DNA from: Blastococcus sp. HT6-4
GTDB taxonomy: Bacteria; Actinomycetota; Actinomycetes; Mycobacteriales; Geodermatophilaceae
Length of the DNA stretch: 64,000 bases
Direction of reading: 5' to 3'
Assembly: GCF_039679125.1 (NCBI RefSeq)
Contig: NZ_CP155551.1
Span: forward strand, 744,001 to 808,000
A program made the translations under genes and the position numbers. This document shows, one piece after another, positions 41,028 to 50,550 of the stretch. Position 1 is the stretch's first letter. Every line of letters begins with the position of its first letter. The notes below the pieces were generated by a model, which worked only from the letters and a program-made list of their open reading frames with translations, was not told where the DNA came from and did not search any database.

Positions 41028-41791
41028 CCTCCAGCATCTTCGGGACGGCTCCCGGGACCCGGCTGCTGCACCGGTTCCGGGGTGCGGCGGTCGACGTGGC
41101 CGACCTGCACGAGGTCGCCGCCCAGGTGCTGCCGCAGCTGGCCACCCCGCGGCTGCGCCTGGCTCTCGTCCGCCGTCCGGGCGCGGGCACGGTGCTGCAG
41201 ATGGAGGAGGACGAGCGCACCCAGGGGATCGCGCTCCACGAACTCGCCGACGACATGAGCCGGGCCGGGGTGGTGGCGAGCACCGCAGGGATCGCCGCGG
41301 CGCTGCGCACCTTCGTGGCCCGGCGTCCGGTCACCGACGCCGCCGCGGCCGGGGCGGGCGTCGCCGTCCTCGACTGGGCGGACCCCGCGCGGACGACCGT
41401 CGGCTGGACCGTCGTCGTCCTCCGCGGTCAGCACGCCCTCGTGTGGTCGCCCTCGCCCGCCGCGCGGACGGTGCAGCTGCACCGCACCCGGTCCGCGGCC
41501 ACGGGGCGGGCGCACGACGTGTCGCTGGAGATGCGGGTGGAGGGGCCGCTGGCCCTGTGGTCGCACCGCAGCGTGCCCGTGCTGGCCACGGCCGGGCTGG
41601 TCGCCCCCGAGCTGATGCTGCACCGCATCGCGGGTGCGGGGCTGGCGCTGCCGGACATGCACGTCGTCGTCACCCCGCACCGGCCGGTGGCCTGCGCCGC
41701 CCCCGGGGTGGCCCGGCGGCTGGCCGGGGAGGCCAGCGAGGCCAGCGTGACCCTGCCCTGGCGCTCGATCGTCGACCTGCCCTGGCTCTGA
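41024..41791 (+). CDS. hypothetical protein, co-translated with preceding gene
   Basis: A 255-residue protein from GTG 41024, overlapping the previous stop by four bases. It is mixed alpha/beta: a helical start (FRGAAVDVADLHEVAAQVLPQL), then strands VLDWADPARTTVGWTVVVLRGQHALVWSPSP and HDVSLEMRVEGPLALWSHRSV, and ends WRSIVDLPWL. There is no signal peptide, membrane helix or known catalytic motif. I do not recognise the family. It converges with the NlpC/VanY gene on the opposite strand, 18 bp away. Confidence 0.6.
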   Translation: MTSSIFGTAPGTRLLHRFRGAAVDVADLHEVAAQVLPQLATPRLRLALVRRPGAGTVLQMEEDERTQGIALHELADDMSRAGVVASTAGIAAALRTFVARRPVTDAAAAGAGVAVLDWADPARTTVGWTVVVLRGQHALVWSPSPAARTVQLHRTRSAATGRAHDVSLEMRVEGPLALWSHRSVPVLATAGLVAPELMLHRIAGAGLALPDMHVVVTPHRPVACAAPGVARRLAGEASEASVTLPWRSIVDLPWL

Positions 41792-41809
41792 GCCCACCGC
41801 GCGGCCGGC

Positions 41810-43849
41810 TCAGGAGATGTGGCCGTACTCCCAGTGCCACGGTTCGGGCTTCTCCCCGCCGGGGCCGGCCCAGGCCGGCTGGACGAATCCGAAGCGGCCG
41901 GCGTTCGCGGCCATCCACCGCCACTGCGGGGTGCCCGCGACGTTGACGCCGCCACCCAGGTCGATCGCCAGGGCCCACCCGTGGTTGGACGTCCCGGGCA
42001 CGGCGGCGAGCTTCGGTTTGCGGTAGTACGCGGCCACCTGGGCGCCGAACGAACGGTAGGAGTCGGTGAGCGCCAGCGGCGTGCCGAACTCGGCGGTGAA
42101 GGCGGCGTCCAGCTGCGCGTAGGAGGCCGCGGCGTCGCAGCGCAGGGCGTGGGCACCGATCCCCAGGCGGCACAGCGACCCGGCGGGGATGTGGCCGTTG
42201 GTCCAGCCACCCCACTGCGGGCTGGCCGGCCCGGGCGGTGGCACCGGCGCGCCGCAGGGGCGGGTCGTGGCGTCAGCGGGCAGCGGGGCGTTCGGCTGCG
42301 CGGGAGCGGGCAGGGTGACCCGGACGGCCGTCGAGCCGGCGACCACCGGGCGCACCGCCACCTGGTAGCTGGCCGCGGATGCGCCGATGACGTCGCCCTC
42401 GCCGAGGTACACCCCGACGTCCTGCCCGCCGGGGGAGAAGACCAGGTCACCGACCTGCAGGTCCCGCGCCGGCACCGCGGCGCCGGCCGCCCACTGGCCC
42501 GCCGGGGTACCGGGCAGGGCGTGTCCGCCCAGCAGCCAGGTGGCAGCGGTGAAACCGCCGCAGTCGTAGGTCTCCGGACCGGTGGTGCCTGCGACGAACG
42601 GCTTGCCCAGCTGGGACAGGGCATTGCTGACCGCGGCCACCGCCTCGGCGGGGAGCACGGTCACCGGCGAGCTGCCGATCACGGCCCAGGCCACCCCGGG
42701 GATCGGCCGGCCGTCGGCGTCCAGCGCCGCGGACATGCCGGCCGGCAGGGCCGCCTGATCGGCCAGTGCAGCGGCCGGAGGCGGCACGACGCCGGCCGCC
42801 GACAGGCGGTCCAGGTAGTCCTGCCAGCGGTGCACCGCCGCGTCGTTGCGCTGCTGCTGCGCGCCCGCCGCCGGGATGGAGCCGAGCCCGGCGAGCCGGC
42901 CGGAGACCGCGGGGGAGAGGTCGCCGACCTCGGCGCGGACGTCGGCCAGCACCTCCGCCGCGCGCCGATCGGCGGCGGCTGCGGCGCCGCGGGCGGCGGC
43001 GACCCTGGCGACGGCGGCGTCCAGCTCGGCGGCGCCGCGCTCGGCCCGGACCACCGCGCTCTCCAGGCCGCGCTCGGCGCGGTCGGCCAGCGCCTGGTGG
43101 TAGAGGACCCCGGAGATGGCGCTGGCGTGGTGCACGTCGAGGGCGAGCAACGGGTAGCGGCTGGTGGCCCCGGCTCGATAGAGGCCGGCGGCGCCGGCGC
43201 CCACGACGAGCTGCTGGGCCGCCACCTGCTCGCGGACGGCCCGCTCGGCCGCCAGCGCGTTCTCCAGCTCCGTACGTCGCTGGACGGCATCCGCCTCCAG
43301 CCGTCGGTACCGGTCGGCCTGGTCCAGCAGCGAGCTGCGCGCGGTCAGCGCCAGCGTGGTCGGGTCGAGCGCCGGCCCGGCGCCCTCGGGTGCGGGGGCG
43401 CCGGGCAGGACGAGTGCGAGGAGGGCGGGCAGCAGCAGCGCGCTGGTCGCGACGACCCCGAGGCGGGTGGACCAGCGGGCGCCGTTCCGCTCCGTGCGGG
43501 GGGCCGGCCGGCGGGCCGGGGTCCGGCGCACGGCGGCCCGGCCGGAGGCCGGGCGGCCACGGCCGTCGCGGGGAGCAGCCGGCGCGGTGCCGGAGCGCCG
43601 GGCGGTGACGGCGGCCCGGGCGGCCGCCAGCTGCTCGGGGGTGACGTCGGGGCGGGCGGCCATCGCCTGGCGCAGCGCCAGCGCTTCCCGCAGCGCGGCG
43701 GCCTCCGCCGGGGTCAGGGGCGGTCGGCCGGCGGACCGCGCGCCACCGGGGGCGGGGCGCTTCGCGCGGGGACGCGTCGCGGCGGTCCGGGTGGTGGTGC
43801 GGGCAGTCGTGCGGGTGACCGTGCGCCCGGATGTGCGCGCTGCAGGCAC
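41810..43849 (-). CDS. membrane-anchored NlpC/P60 and VanY (M15) peptidoglycan hydrolase
   Basis: A 679-residue protein from GTG 43849. A cytosolic Arg/Thr/Ala-rich tail (1-145) is followed by one transmembrane helix (about 150-172), a coiled coil (about 185-330), and an NlpC/P60 domain (YDCGGFTAATW with the catalytic Cys, DVGVYLGEGDVIGAS). A C-terminal M15/VanY carboxypeptidase domain ends it (DSYRSFGAQ, SNHGWALAIDLGG with zinc ligands, EPWHWEYGH). It cuts peptide crosslinks outside the cell. A TTCAAG-N15-GTCGATTGA sigma-28 site about 70 bp upstream places it in the flagellar regulon, where it may open the wall for filament or hook passage. Confidence 0.85.
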   Translation of the reverse strand: MPAARTSGRTVTRTTARTTTRTAATRPRAKRPAPGGARSAGRPPLTPAEAAALREALALRQAMAARPDVTPEQLAAARAAVTARRSGTAPAAPRDGRGRPASGRAAVRRTPARRPAPRTERNGARWSTRLGVVATSALLLPALLALVLPGAPAPEGAGPALDPTTLALTARSSLLDQADRYRRLEADAVQRRTELENALAAERAVREQVAAQQLVVGAGAAGLYRAGATSRYPLLALDVHHASAISGVLYHQALADRAERGLESAVVRAERGAAELDAAVARVAAARGAAAAADRRAAEVLADVRAEVGDLSPAVSGRLAGLGSIPAAGAQQQRNDAAVHRWQDYLDRLSAAGVVPPPAAALADQAALPAGMSAALDADGRPIPGVAWAVIGSSPVTVLPAEAVAAVSNALSQLGKPFVAGTTGPETYDCGGFTAATWLLGGHALPGTPAGQWAAGAAVPARDLQVGDLVFSPGGQDVGVYLGEGDVIGASAASYQVAVRPVVAGSTAVRVTLPAPAQPNAPLPADATTRPCGAPVPPPGPASPQWGGWTNGHIPAGSLCRLGIGAHALRCDAAASYAQLDAAFTAEFGTPLALTDSYRSFGAQVAAYYRKPKLAAVPGTSNHGWALAIDLGGGVNVAGTPQWRWMAANAGRFGFVQPAWAGPGGEKPEPWHWEYGHIS

Positions 43850-43920
43850 TGCGTCCCCCGGGCGGTCTCGACGTGACGGATGGGGCTCCTGGTGCTGCTG
43901 GGATCAGGAGCTTCCGCACA

Positions 43921-43950
43921 TCAATCGACACGCCGCGGGAGGTACTTGAA
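43921..43950 (-). promoter_or_regulatory. sigma-28-type promoter for NlpC/VanY hydrolase
   Basis: Minus strand: TTCAAG (43945-43950), 15 bases, GTCGATTGA (43921-43929). The leader to the GTG is about 65 nt. Spacing and -35 match the flagellar set. Confidence 0.6.
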
Positions 43951-44000
43951 GGACGCCCCGGAACGGCTCACCCGTCCGGGGTGGGGTGAACCTCGGGGGA

Positions 44001-44026
44001 GCGGGCGGACGCCGCCGTCCGCCCGC
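44001..44026 (-). terminator. terminator-like hairpin
   Basis: A perfect 11-bp stem GCGGGCGGACG / CGTCCGCCCGC with a CCGC loop. It lies downstream of the small gene at 44086 on the minus strand and upstream of the sigma-28 site for the hydrolase. Confidence 0.5.
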
Positions 44027-44085
44027 GGCCGTGCGGGCCGGGGGCCGGGACGGTCGGGGGGATCAGCGCCGCTGCGGACGGCCGG

Positions 44086-44277
44086 TCACGGCGCCCACCA
44101 GGCGCCGTGCCGCTGCACGAGCGGGATCCGCAGCTCACCGCCGTCCTCGGTGGACACGACGAACTCGAGCTTGGTGATGCGCACCGGTGGGCCGTCGCCG
44201 TCGGGCTCCAGCAACTGGCCGGTCGCCAGGGGCATGGGCGGCAGGACGAGGACGTCCTCGTCAGGTGGCTCGGCCAT
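44086..44277 (-). CDS. small hypothetical protein
   Basis: A 63-residue acidic protein (MAEPPDEDVLVLPPMPLATG, then VRITKLEFVVSTEDGGELRIPLVQRHG). It is mostly beta strand with no signal peptide. ATG 44277 is preceded by GAGAGGACC. The reading frame is also open to an ATG at 44310. I do not recognise the family. It lies downstream of the gltA terminator. Confidence 0.5.
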   Translation of the reverse strand: MAEPPDEDVLVLPPMPLATGQLLEPDGDGPPVRITKLEFVVSTEDGGELRIPLVQRHGAWWAP

Positions 44278-44335
44278 GCGCGGTCCTCTCCAGTGCGTGG
44301 GCTCACCCACCGTTAGGATCTCCCGGAGGGACGCA

Positions 44336-44371
44336 ACGGGCCGGGTGACCCCGGAGGGTCACCCGGCCCGT
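44336..44371 (-). terminator. terminator after gltA
   Basis: A perfect 15-bp stem ACGGGCCGGGTGACC / GGTCACCCGGCCCGT with a six-base loop, 15 bp past the gltA stop codon. Confidence 0.85.
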
Positions 44372-44385
44372 GGGACGGCCTGCGG

Positions 44386-45687
<1,302 letters not shown>

Positions 45688-45696
45688 CAGGGAGCC

Positions 45697-45702
45697 ACGC
45701 TA
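45697..45702 (-). promoter_or_regulatory. gltA promoter -10 box
   Basis: Minus strand TAGCGT, a TAnnnT -10 box, lies 9 bp before the gltA ATG (45687). The mRNA would be almost leaderless. The same hexamer precedes phoH2. No clear -35. Confidence 0.4.
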
Positions 45703-45825
45703 CTGCTTCCCACCGTGGCCGCGCGCGGGGACGCGACCAGCCGCAGCGCATCGCATCGCCCGGATCGACGGACCGATCGGGTCGCACGCCCCGGCCGTCC
45801 GGTTCGGCCGGGCGGGCCGCGGGCC

Positions 45826-47715
45826 TCACACGCCCGCCGGCTCCCGCTCCCCGGCGCCGGCGACCACCGCGGGGGCGTCGTCCCACATGGGCGAGGACAC
45901 CAGCTTCCCCAGCCGGTCGAGGGCTTCCTCGGTGAACTGCAGTTCGCCGGCCAGGGAGACGGCCGCGTGTGGCGCCTGGTTCTCCAGCCCGATGTCGCCG
46001 CAGTCGTCGGTGGTCCGGCCGAGGCCGGCCAGCAGCCCGGTGAGCAGGGTGATGCTGGCGGTCCCGTGCACGTCGTCGTCCGGGACGAAGGGCATGCTCA
46101 CCCTCAACCGCGGCCGGGCGGCGGCCAGCGCGAGCAACCGGGCGGTCCACGCCGGGTGGTCGGCCCACCGTGGTGCCACCCGGACCTGGAGGGAAGAGCC
46201 ACGGCCGCGCAGCAGCGCGGCGGTGAGGTCCCCCTCCAGCGTGCCGTCGTACAGGTCGCCGAGCGGCACGACCGCGGCCCGGGGGTCGGCGCTCGCCGTG
46301 GCGGTGGCGTTGAACGTCATGAGCAGGAGGGCCCCGTACCCGTCGTCGGTCGGGGACTCGCCCAGGTCGTCGAGGTCCGCGGCCGGGGCCGAACGGGCGC
46401 GTTCGTAGAGCTCCTCCAGCTGCGTGCGCCAGCCCGGGTTGTCGTGCACGGCGCGGACCGAGGCCCCGGCCTCGGCTCCCTCACGCCGCCGCAGGTCCGC
46501 GTCGGCGGCCAGGCGGTGCACCGTCAGGGCCAGCCGGCTCACGGTCGTGGCGGCGGGGCGCCCCGCGAGCCCGGGCGACCACCGCTGGAAGATGTGGGCC
46601 GGGTCGGTCTCGGCGGTGTCGGCCAGGCCGACCACCGGCAGGCCGAGGACGGCCGCCTCGAGCGCCGTGGTGCCGGCATACGTCGGATAGGACTCGAGGT
46701 AGATGTCGGCCAGGCCGAAGTACGGGGCGGGGTCGGTCACCCGGCCCACCGAGTGGACCCGCCCCGGGTACTTCCTGGTCAGCCGGTCCCAGTGCGGGCT
46801 CGGCTGGACCCCGACCAGGACCATCGTCAGCCGGGGCGAGAAGTGCAGCACCTTGTCGACGACGTCGTGGAGCCCGCGGCCCGAGGGGGCGGAGACCTTC
46901 CAGTCGTCGCTCACGGTCAGCGCCACGACCGCGTCGGGGTGGATGCCGAGGCGTCGGCGCACGTCCTCGGCCCCGGCCGAGGGCATCTCCTCCACCGGCA
47001 TCGGCAGGACGGCGATGCGCTCGCCGGGCACCCGGCGCAGGTCGACGTCCAGGAAGCGCACCGCCGGGCGGAGATCGCACAGCACGTCGGTGGCCCCGAC
47101 GCCGAGCCAGTACGTCAGGTCGGCGTGGTTCTCGTAGATGACCGGTGGGCGGGGCCCCGGCAGGTTCGCGGCCGCGAGGGCGACGACGTCGTACGCGTGC
47201 ACGTGCAGGACCACGACGTCGGCGCGGTCCATGTGCGCGCGCAGCTCGCGGGCCCGGTCGACGAGTGCGGGCGTCGTCGACCGCAGGTCGACCAGGGTGC
47301 CGCCCGATGCGACCGCGGCCTCCGTCAGGAGGCCGGGCACCGGGACGTCCTGGTTGGTCAGGACGACGTCGCTGGTGCGGGCGTCGCGGCTCATCCACCG
47401 CGCCGCCAGCCGGGTGTGCCCGCCGATGCCGTGCGCCTCCGACAGGACGTGCAGGACGCGACCGTTCCGGCGGTCGCCGTCGACGGTGACCGAGCCGGTG
47501 CCCCGGACGGCGGAGATGACGGTGCGCTCCAGCCGGAGATCGCTCAACAGGCCGACGGGGAGCCACAACGCGTAGTTGGCGGCCACCATGGCCGTCCTGA
47601 GCACGTTCTCCACGTCACCGCGGGCGGCGTACCGCTGCGTCATCGACACCAGGAGTTCGTAGTGCCGCCGGTTCTGGGCGAGAAGTCCCGGCTGCTCTTC
47701 CTGGGGACGGGGCAC
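45826..47715 (-). CDS. large glycosyltransferase (GT4-like), sigma-28-linked
   Basis: A 629-residue protein from GTG 47715, preceded by GGAGG at seven bases. The first half holds a GT-B-type fold: GRVLHVLSEAHGIGGHTRLAARWM, HVHAYDVVALAAANLPG, and the C-terminal Rossmann half with DIYLESYPTYAGTTALEAAVLGLPVVG (the GT4 E-x7-E-like donor site). The last 150 residues are an extra domain of unknown function. No membrane helix or signal peptide is seen. Its promoter matches the flagellar sigma-28 pattern, and amino-sugar genes lie divergently upstream, so it may add a sugar to flagellin. The acceptor is unknown. Confidence 0.75.
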   Translation of the reverse strand: MPRPQEEQPGLLAQNRRHYELLVSMTQRYAARGDVENVLRTAMVAANYALWLPVGLLSDLRLERTVISAVRGTGSVTVDGDRRNGRVLHVLSEAHGIGGHTRLAARWMSRDARTSDVVLTNQDVPVPGLLTEAAVASGGTLVDLRSTTPALVDRARELRAHMDRADVVVLHVHAYDVVALAAANLPGPRPPVIYENHADLTYWLGVGATDVLCDLRPAVRFLDVDLRRVPGERIAVLPMPVEEMPSAGAEDVRRRLGIHPDAVVALTVSDDWKVSAPSGRGLHDVVDKVLHFSPRLTMVLVGVQPSPHWDRLTRKYPGRVHSVGRVTDPAPYFGLADIYLESYPTYAGTTALEAAVLGLPVVGLADTAETDPAHIFQRWSPGLAGRPAATTVSRLALTVHRLAADADLRRREGAEAGASVRAVHDNPGWRTQLEELYERARSAPAADLDDLGESPTDDGYGALLLMTFNATATASADPRAAVVPLGDLYDGTLEGDLTAALLRGRGSSLQVRVAPRWADHPAWTARLLALAAARPRLRVSMPFVPDDDVHGTASITLLTGLLAGLGRTTDDCGDIGLENQAPHAAVSLAGELQFTEEALDRLGKLVSSPMWDDAPAVVAGAGEREPAGV

Positions 47716-47765
47716 GAGCGGGCCTCCAGAGCTCGGGGCGGGGCCGTTCCCCGTCCACCGGGTGC

Positions 47766-47795
47766 TGAATCGGCAGTCCCCGCCCCTCTGGTGAC
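47766..47795 (-). promoter_or_regulatory. sigma-28-type promoter for large glycosyltransferase
   Basis: Minus strand: GTCACC (47790-47795), 15 bases, GCCGATTCA (47766-47774). The leader to the GTG is about 44 nt. The -35 keeps the TCA core. Confidence 0.5.
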
Positions 47796-47954
47796 CGCGG
47801 CCGCCGCAGCGCACCGCGCGACATCCCGCTCCCCGGACGGGAGCATGCGTCCGCGTGGTGTCGCGGGCGGCAGCCGATCGCGGTGGAGGATCCGGCGTGG
47901 CGGACCCGTGACGGCCCGGGCCCCGCCCCCGAGCCCGCATCCGACAGGAGCACC

Positions 47955-49097
47955 GTGACCCCGCAGCCCCCACCGGTCATCGCCCTCGGCCAGCCCACCA
48001 TCGGTGAGCCCGAGCTGCGGGCGGTCGACGAGGTCTTCCGGTCCGGCTGGATCGCGGGCAACGGGCCCACCGGCGCGCGCTTCGGCGCGGAGTTCGCCCG
48101 GGTCGTCGGCACCGCCCACGCGCTCCCGGTCAGCAACTGCACGGCGGCGCTGCACCTGGCCGTCGCCGCGCTCGGCGCAGGCCCGGGGGACGAGGTGGTG
48201 GTCGCCGACTACACCTTCCCCGCGACCGGTCACGCCGTCGTGTACGCCGGCGCGACGCCGGTCTTCGCCGACGTCCGGCCGGACACCGCCACCGTCGATC
48301 CGGCGGCGGTCGAGGCCGCCGTGACCGGCCGGACGGTCGGGATCATCGCCGTCGACGCCATGGGCCAGTGCGCGGACTACGCCGAGCTGCAGGCGATCGC
48401 CGACGCGCGCGGCCTGTGGCTGGTGGAGGACGCCGCCTGCGCGTCCGGCGCCGCCTACCGGGGCCGTCCGGCAGGCGGCTTCGGCGACGCCGCCTGCTTC
48501 TCGTTCCACGGCCGCAAGGGCATCACCGCGGGTGAGGGAGGCGCGCTCACCACCGACCGCGACGACATCGCGGCCCAGGCCCGCAAGACGTCCGCCTTCG
48601 GGATCGAGAGCGCACTGACCCGGGCGGGCACGGCCGATCTGCCGATCCCCGAGTTCGACGAGATCGGCTACAACTACAAGCTCTCCGACGTCGCGGCCGC
48701 CATCATGCTCGCCCAGCTCCAGCGGCTCCCGGAGCTGGTGCAGGCCCGGCAGGCCGTGGCCGCGGCCTACGGCGAGCTGCTCGCCGACCTCGACCTGGTC
48801 ACCCTGCCGGTCACCGCCCCCGATCGCACCCACTCGTGGCAGAGCTACGTGCTCACCCTGGACCCGTCGGTCGGCCGGGGGGCGGTCGCCCGCGAGCTGC
48901 GCAGCCAGGGGGTGCAGTGCAACTTCGGCACCTACGCCTCGCACCTGCAGCCCGTCTACGAGGCCGGCGCCGCCTGCCCCGTCTCCGCGGACCTGTTCCG
49001 CCGCCACCTGGCCATCCCGATGCACGCCAACCTCGGCGAGGCCGACGTCGAGCGCGTCGCCACCGCCCTCCGGGCCGCCGTCCTGGCGTCCCGCTGA
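47955..49097 (+). CDS. DegT/DnrJ/EryC1 aminotransferase (sugar)
   Basis: A 380-residue PLP enzyme from GTG 47955 (AGGAG five bases ahead). Landmarks are SGWIAGNGPTGARFGAEFA, VSNCTAALHLAVAALG, GLWLVEDAACASGAAYRG and SFHGRKGITAGEGGAL, where the Lys is the PLP Schiff-base residue. These enzymes transfer an amino group to a keto-sugar nucleotide (C3, C4 or C5). It is the first of a three-gene run with an epimerase and an acyltransferase. The sugar position cannot be read from the sequence. Confidence 0.88.
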   Translation: MTPQPPPVIALGQPTIGEPELRAVDEVFRSGWIAGNGPTGARFGAEFARVVGTAHALPVSNCTAALHLAVAALGAGPGDEVVVADYTFPATGHAVVYAGATPVFADVRPDTATVDPAAVEAAVTGRTVGIIAVDAMGQCADYAELQAIADARGLWLVEDAACASGAAYRGRPAGGFGDAACFSFHGRKGITAGEGGALTTDRDDIAAQARKTSAFGIESALTRAGTADLPIPEFDEIGYNYKLSDVAAAIMLAQLQRLPELVQARQAVAAAYGELLADLDLVTLPVTAPDRTHSWQSYVLTLDPSVGRGAVARELRSQGVQCNFGTYASHLQPVYEAGAACPVSADLFRRHLAIPMHANLGEADVERVATALRAAVLASR

Positions 49098-49132
49098 GCC
49101 CGTCGTCCGATCCACAGCGAGGAGCACCGCAC

Positions 49133-50068
49133 ATGCCGTCCACCGTCCTGGTCACCGGAGGGGCCGGTTTCATCGGTTCCCACCTGATCCCGCAGCTCCT
49201 CGCGCGCGGCGACGAGGTCCGCATCCTCGACAACATGTCCCGCGGCGACCGCCGGCGGGTGGCGGAGTGGACCGCCACCGGACGGGTCGAGTTCGTCGAG
49301 CAGGACATCCGCTACGGCGGGGCGGTGCACCAGGCGATGACCGGCTGCGACCGGGTCGTCCACCTCGCCGCGGTCTCGATCAACAAGAGCGAGGCCGACC
49401 CCTTCGAGAGCGTGGACATCAACATCGTCGGCAGCAACAACGTCTTCAAGGCAGCGGCCGATCACGGTGTCCGCCGGGTGGTGTTCGCCTCCAGCGCCTC
49501 GGTCTACGGCGATCCGGAGACGCTGCCCATGGCGGAGGACGGGCCGCTGCACCCGCTGACGCCGTACTGCATCGCCAAGCACACCGGTGAGCAGCTGCTC
49601 GACTACTACGCCCGGCGCTCGGCGATGACCTGGATCGCACTGCGCTTCTTCAACGTCTACGGCCCTGGCCAGAAGCCGACCGCCTACTACACCTCGGTCA
49701 TCAACCACTTCGTGCAGCGGCTGCGGGCCGGTGAGCCGCCGGTCATCGACGGTGAGGGCGCGCAGTCGATGGACTTCGTGCACGTGCACGACATCGCCCG
49801 CGCGGTCGTCATGGCGCTGGACGTGGATGCCGCACGCGCGAACGTGCCGATCAACATCGGCACCGGGATCGACACCTCCGTGGCCCAGCTCGCCCGCACC
49901 CTGGTCGCCGCGGTCGGGGTCGACGTCGAGCCGCAGTTCCGGCCGCGCGACGTCCTCGTGTCGCGGCGTGCGGCGGACATCACCCGCGCGCTGGACGTCC
50001 TCGGCTGGAAGCCGACCCTCGACCTGGTGACCGGGATGCAGGACCTCGTCGACCACGAGATCGGCTGA
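49133..50068 (+). CDS. NAD-dependent epimerase/dehydratase (extended SDR)
   Basis: A 311-residue enzyme from ATG 49133. It has the NAD motif VLVTGGAGFIGSHL, ASSASVYGDPETL with the catalytic Ser/Thr position, and YCIAKHTGEQLL with the YxxxK pair. RFFNVYGPGQKP and MDFVHVHDIARAVVMAL are typical of UDP-glucose 4-epimerase or UDP-glucuronate-type SDRs. It probably reshapes a nucleotide sugar before or after transamination. It is 35 bp downstream of the aminotransferase with GAGGAG in the gap, so they form one operon. Confidence 0.88.
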   Translation: MPSTVLVTGGAGFIGSHLIPQLLARGDEVRILDNMSRGDRRRVAEWTATGRVEFVEQDIRYGGAVHQAMTGCDRVVHLAAVSINKSEADPFESVDINIVGSNNVFKAAADHGVRRVVFASSASVYGDPETLPMAEDGPLHPLTPYCIAKHTGEQLLDYYARRSAMTWIALRFFNVYGPGQKPTAYYTSVINHFVQRLRAGEPPVIDGEGAQSMDFVHVHDIARAVVMALDVDAARANVPINIGTGIDTSVAQLARTLVAAVGVDVEPQFRPRDVLVSRRAADITRALDVLGWKPTLDLVTGMQDLVDHEIG

Positions 50069-50070
50069 CG

Positions 50071-50532
50071 GTGGACCGGCCCGCCGTCCCGCACGACGTC
50101 ACCGCCCTGCCGCCCAACCCCTTCAACCCGCACGCCTGGGTGTCCGGGGACCCGGAGATCGGCGAGGGCACGTGGATCGGCGCGTTCACCGTCATCGACG
50201 GCTCCGGGGGGCTCACCATCGGCCGGGGGTGCGACATCTCGTCCGGCGCGCAGATCTACACCCACTCCTCGGTCCGGCGGTGCGTCTCCGGGCGGGCCTT
50301 CCCGGAGGTCGAGCGGGCGCCGGTGCGCATCGGGGACCGGGTGTTCGTCGGCGCGGGCGCGATCATCACCATGGGCGTGACGGTCGGCGACAACAGCGTC
50401 GTCGCCGCCGGCGCCGTCGTCACGCGGGACGTGCCGCCGTTCACCGTGGTCGCCGGCGCGCCGGCCCGCGCGACGGCGCGCGTGGTGCTGGAGGACGACG
50501 GGGTGCGTTTCAGCCCGTTGCCGGCCGGCTGA
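50071..50532 (+). CDS. left-handed beta-helix acyltransferase (WbpD-like)
   Basis: A 153-residue hexapeptide-repeat protein from GTG 50071, two bases after the epimerase stop. Repeats such as IGEGTWIGAFTVIDG, IGRGCDISSGAQIYTH and VFVGAGAIITMGVTVGDNSVVAAGAVVTRDVPPF mark the LbH fold, with an SSVRRCV loop. Enzymes of this type N-acetylate the amino group placed by the aminotransferase. Co-translation with the epimerase suggests one pathway. Confidence 0.85.
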   Translation: MDRPAVPHDVTALPPNPFNPHAWVSGDPEIGEGTWIGAFTVIDGSGGLTIGRGCDISSGAQIYTHSSVRRCVSGRAFPEVERAPVRIGDRVFVGAGAIITMGVTVGDNSVVAAGAVVTRDVPPFTVVAGAPARATARVVLEDDGVRFSPLPAG

Positions 50533-50550
50533 CCGCGCCGGCCGGCCGGC

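Noticed and set aside
41819-43876. Long plus-strand open frame opposite the NlpC/VanY gene
   Set aside because: GC-driven antisense frame with no recognisable domain; the minus-strand gene has full catalytic motifs.
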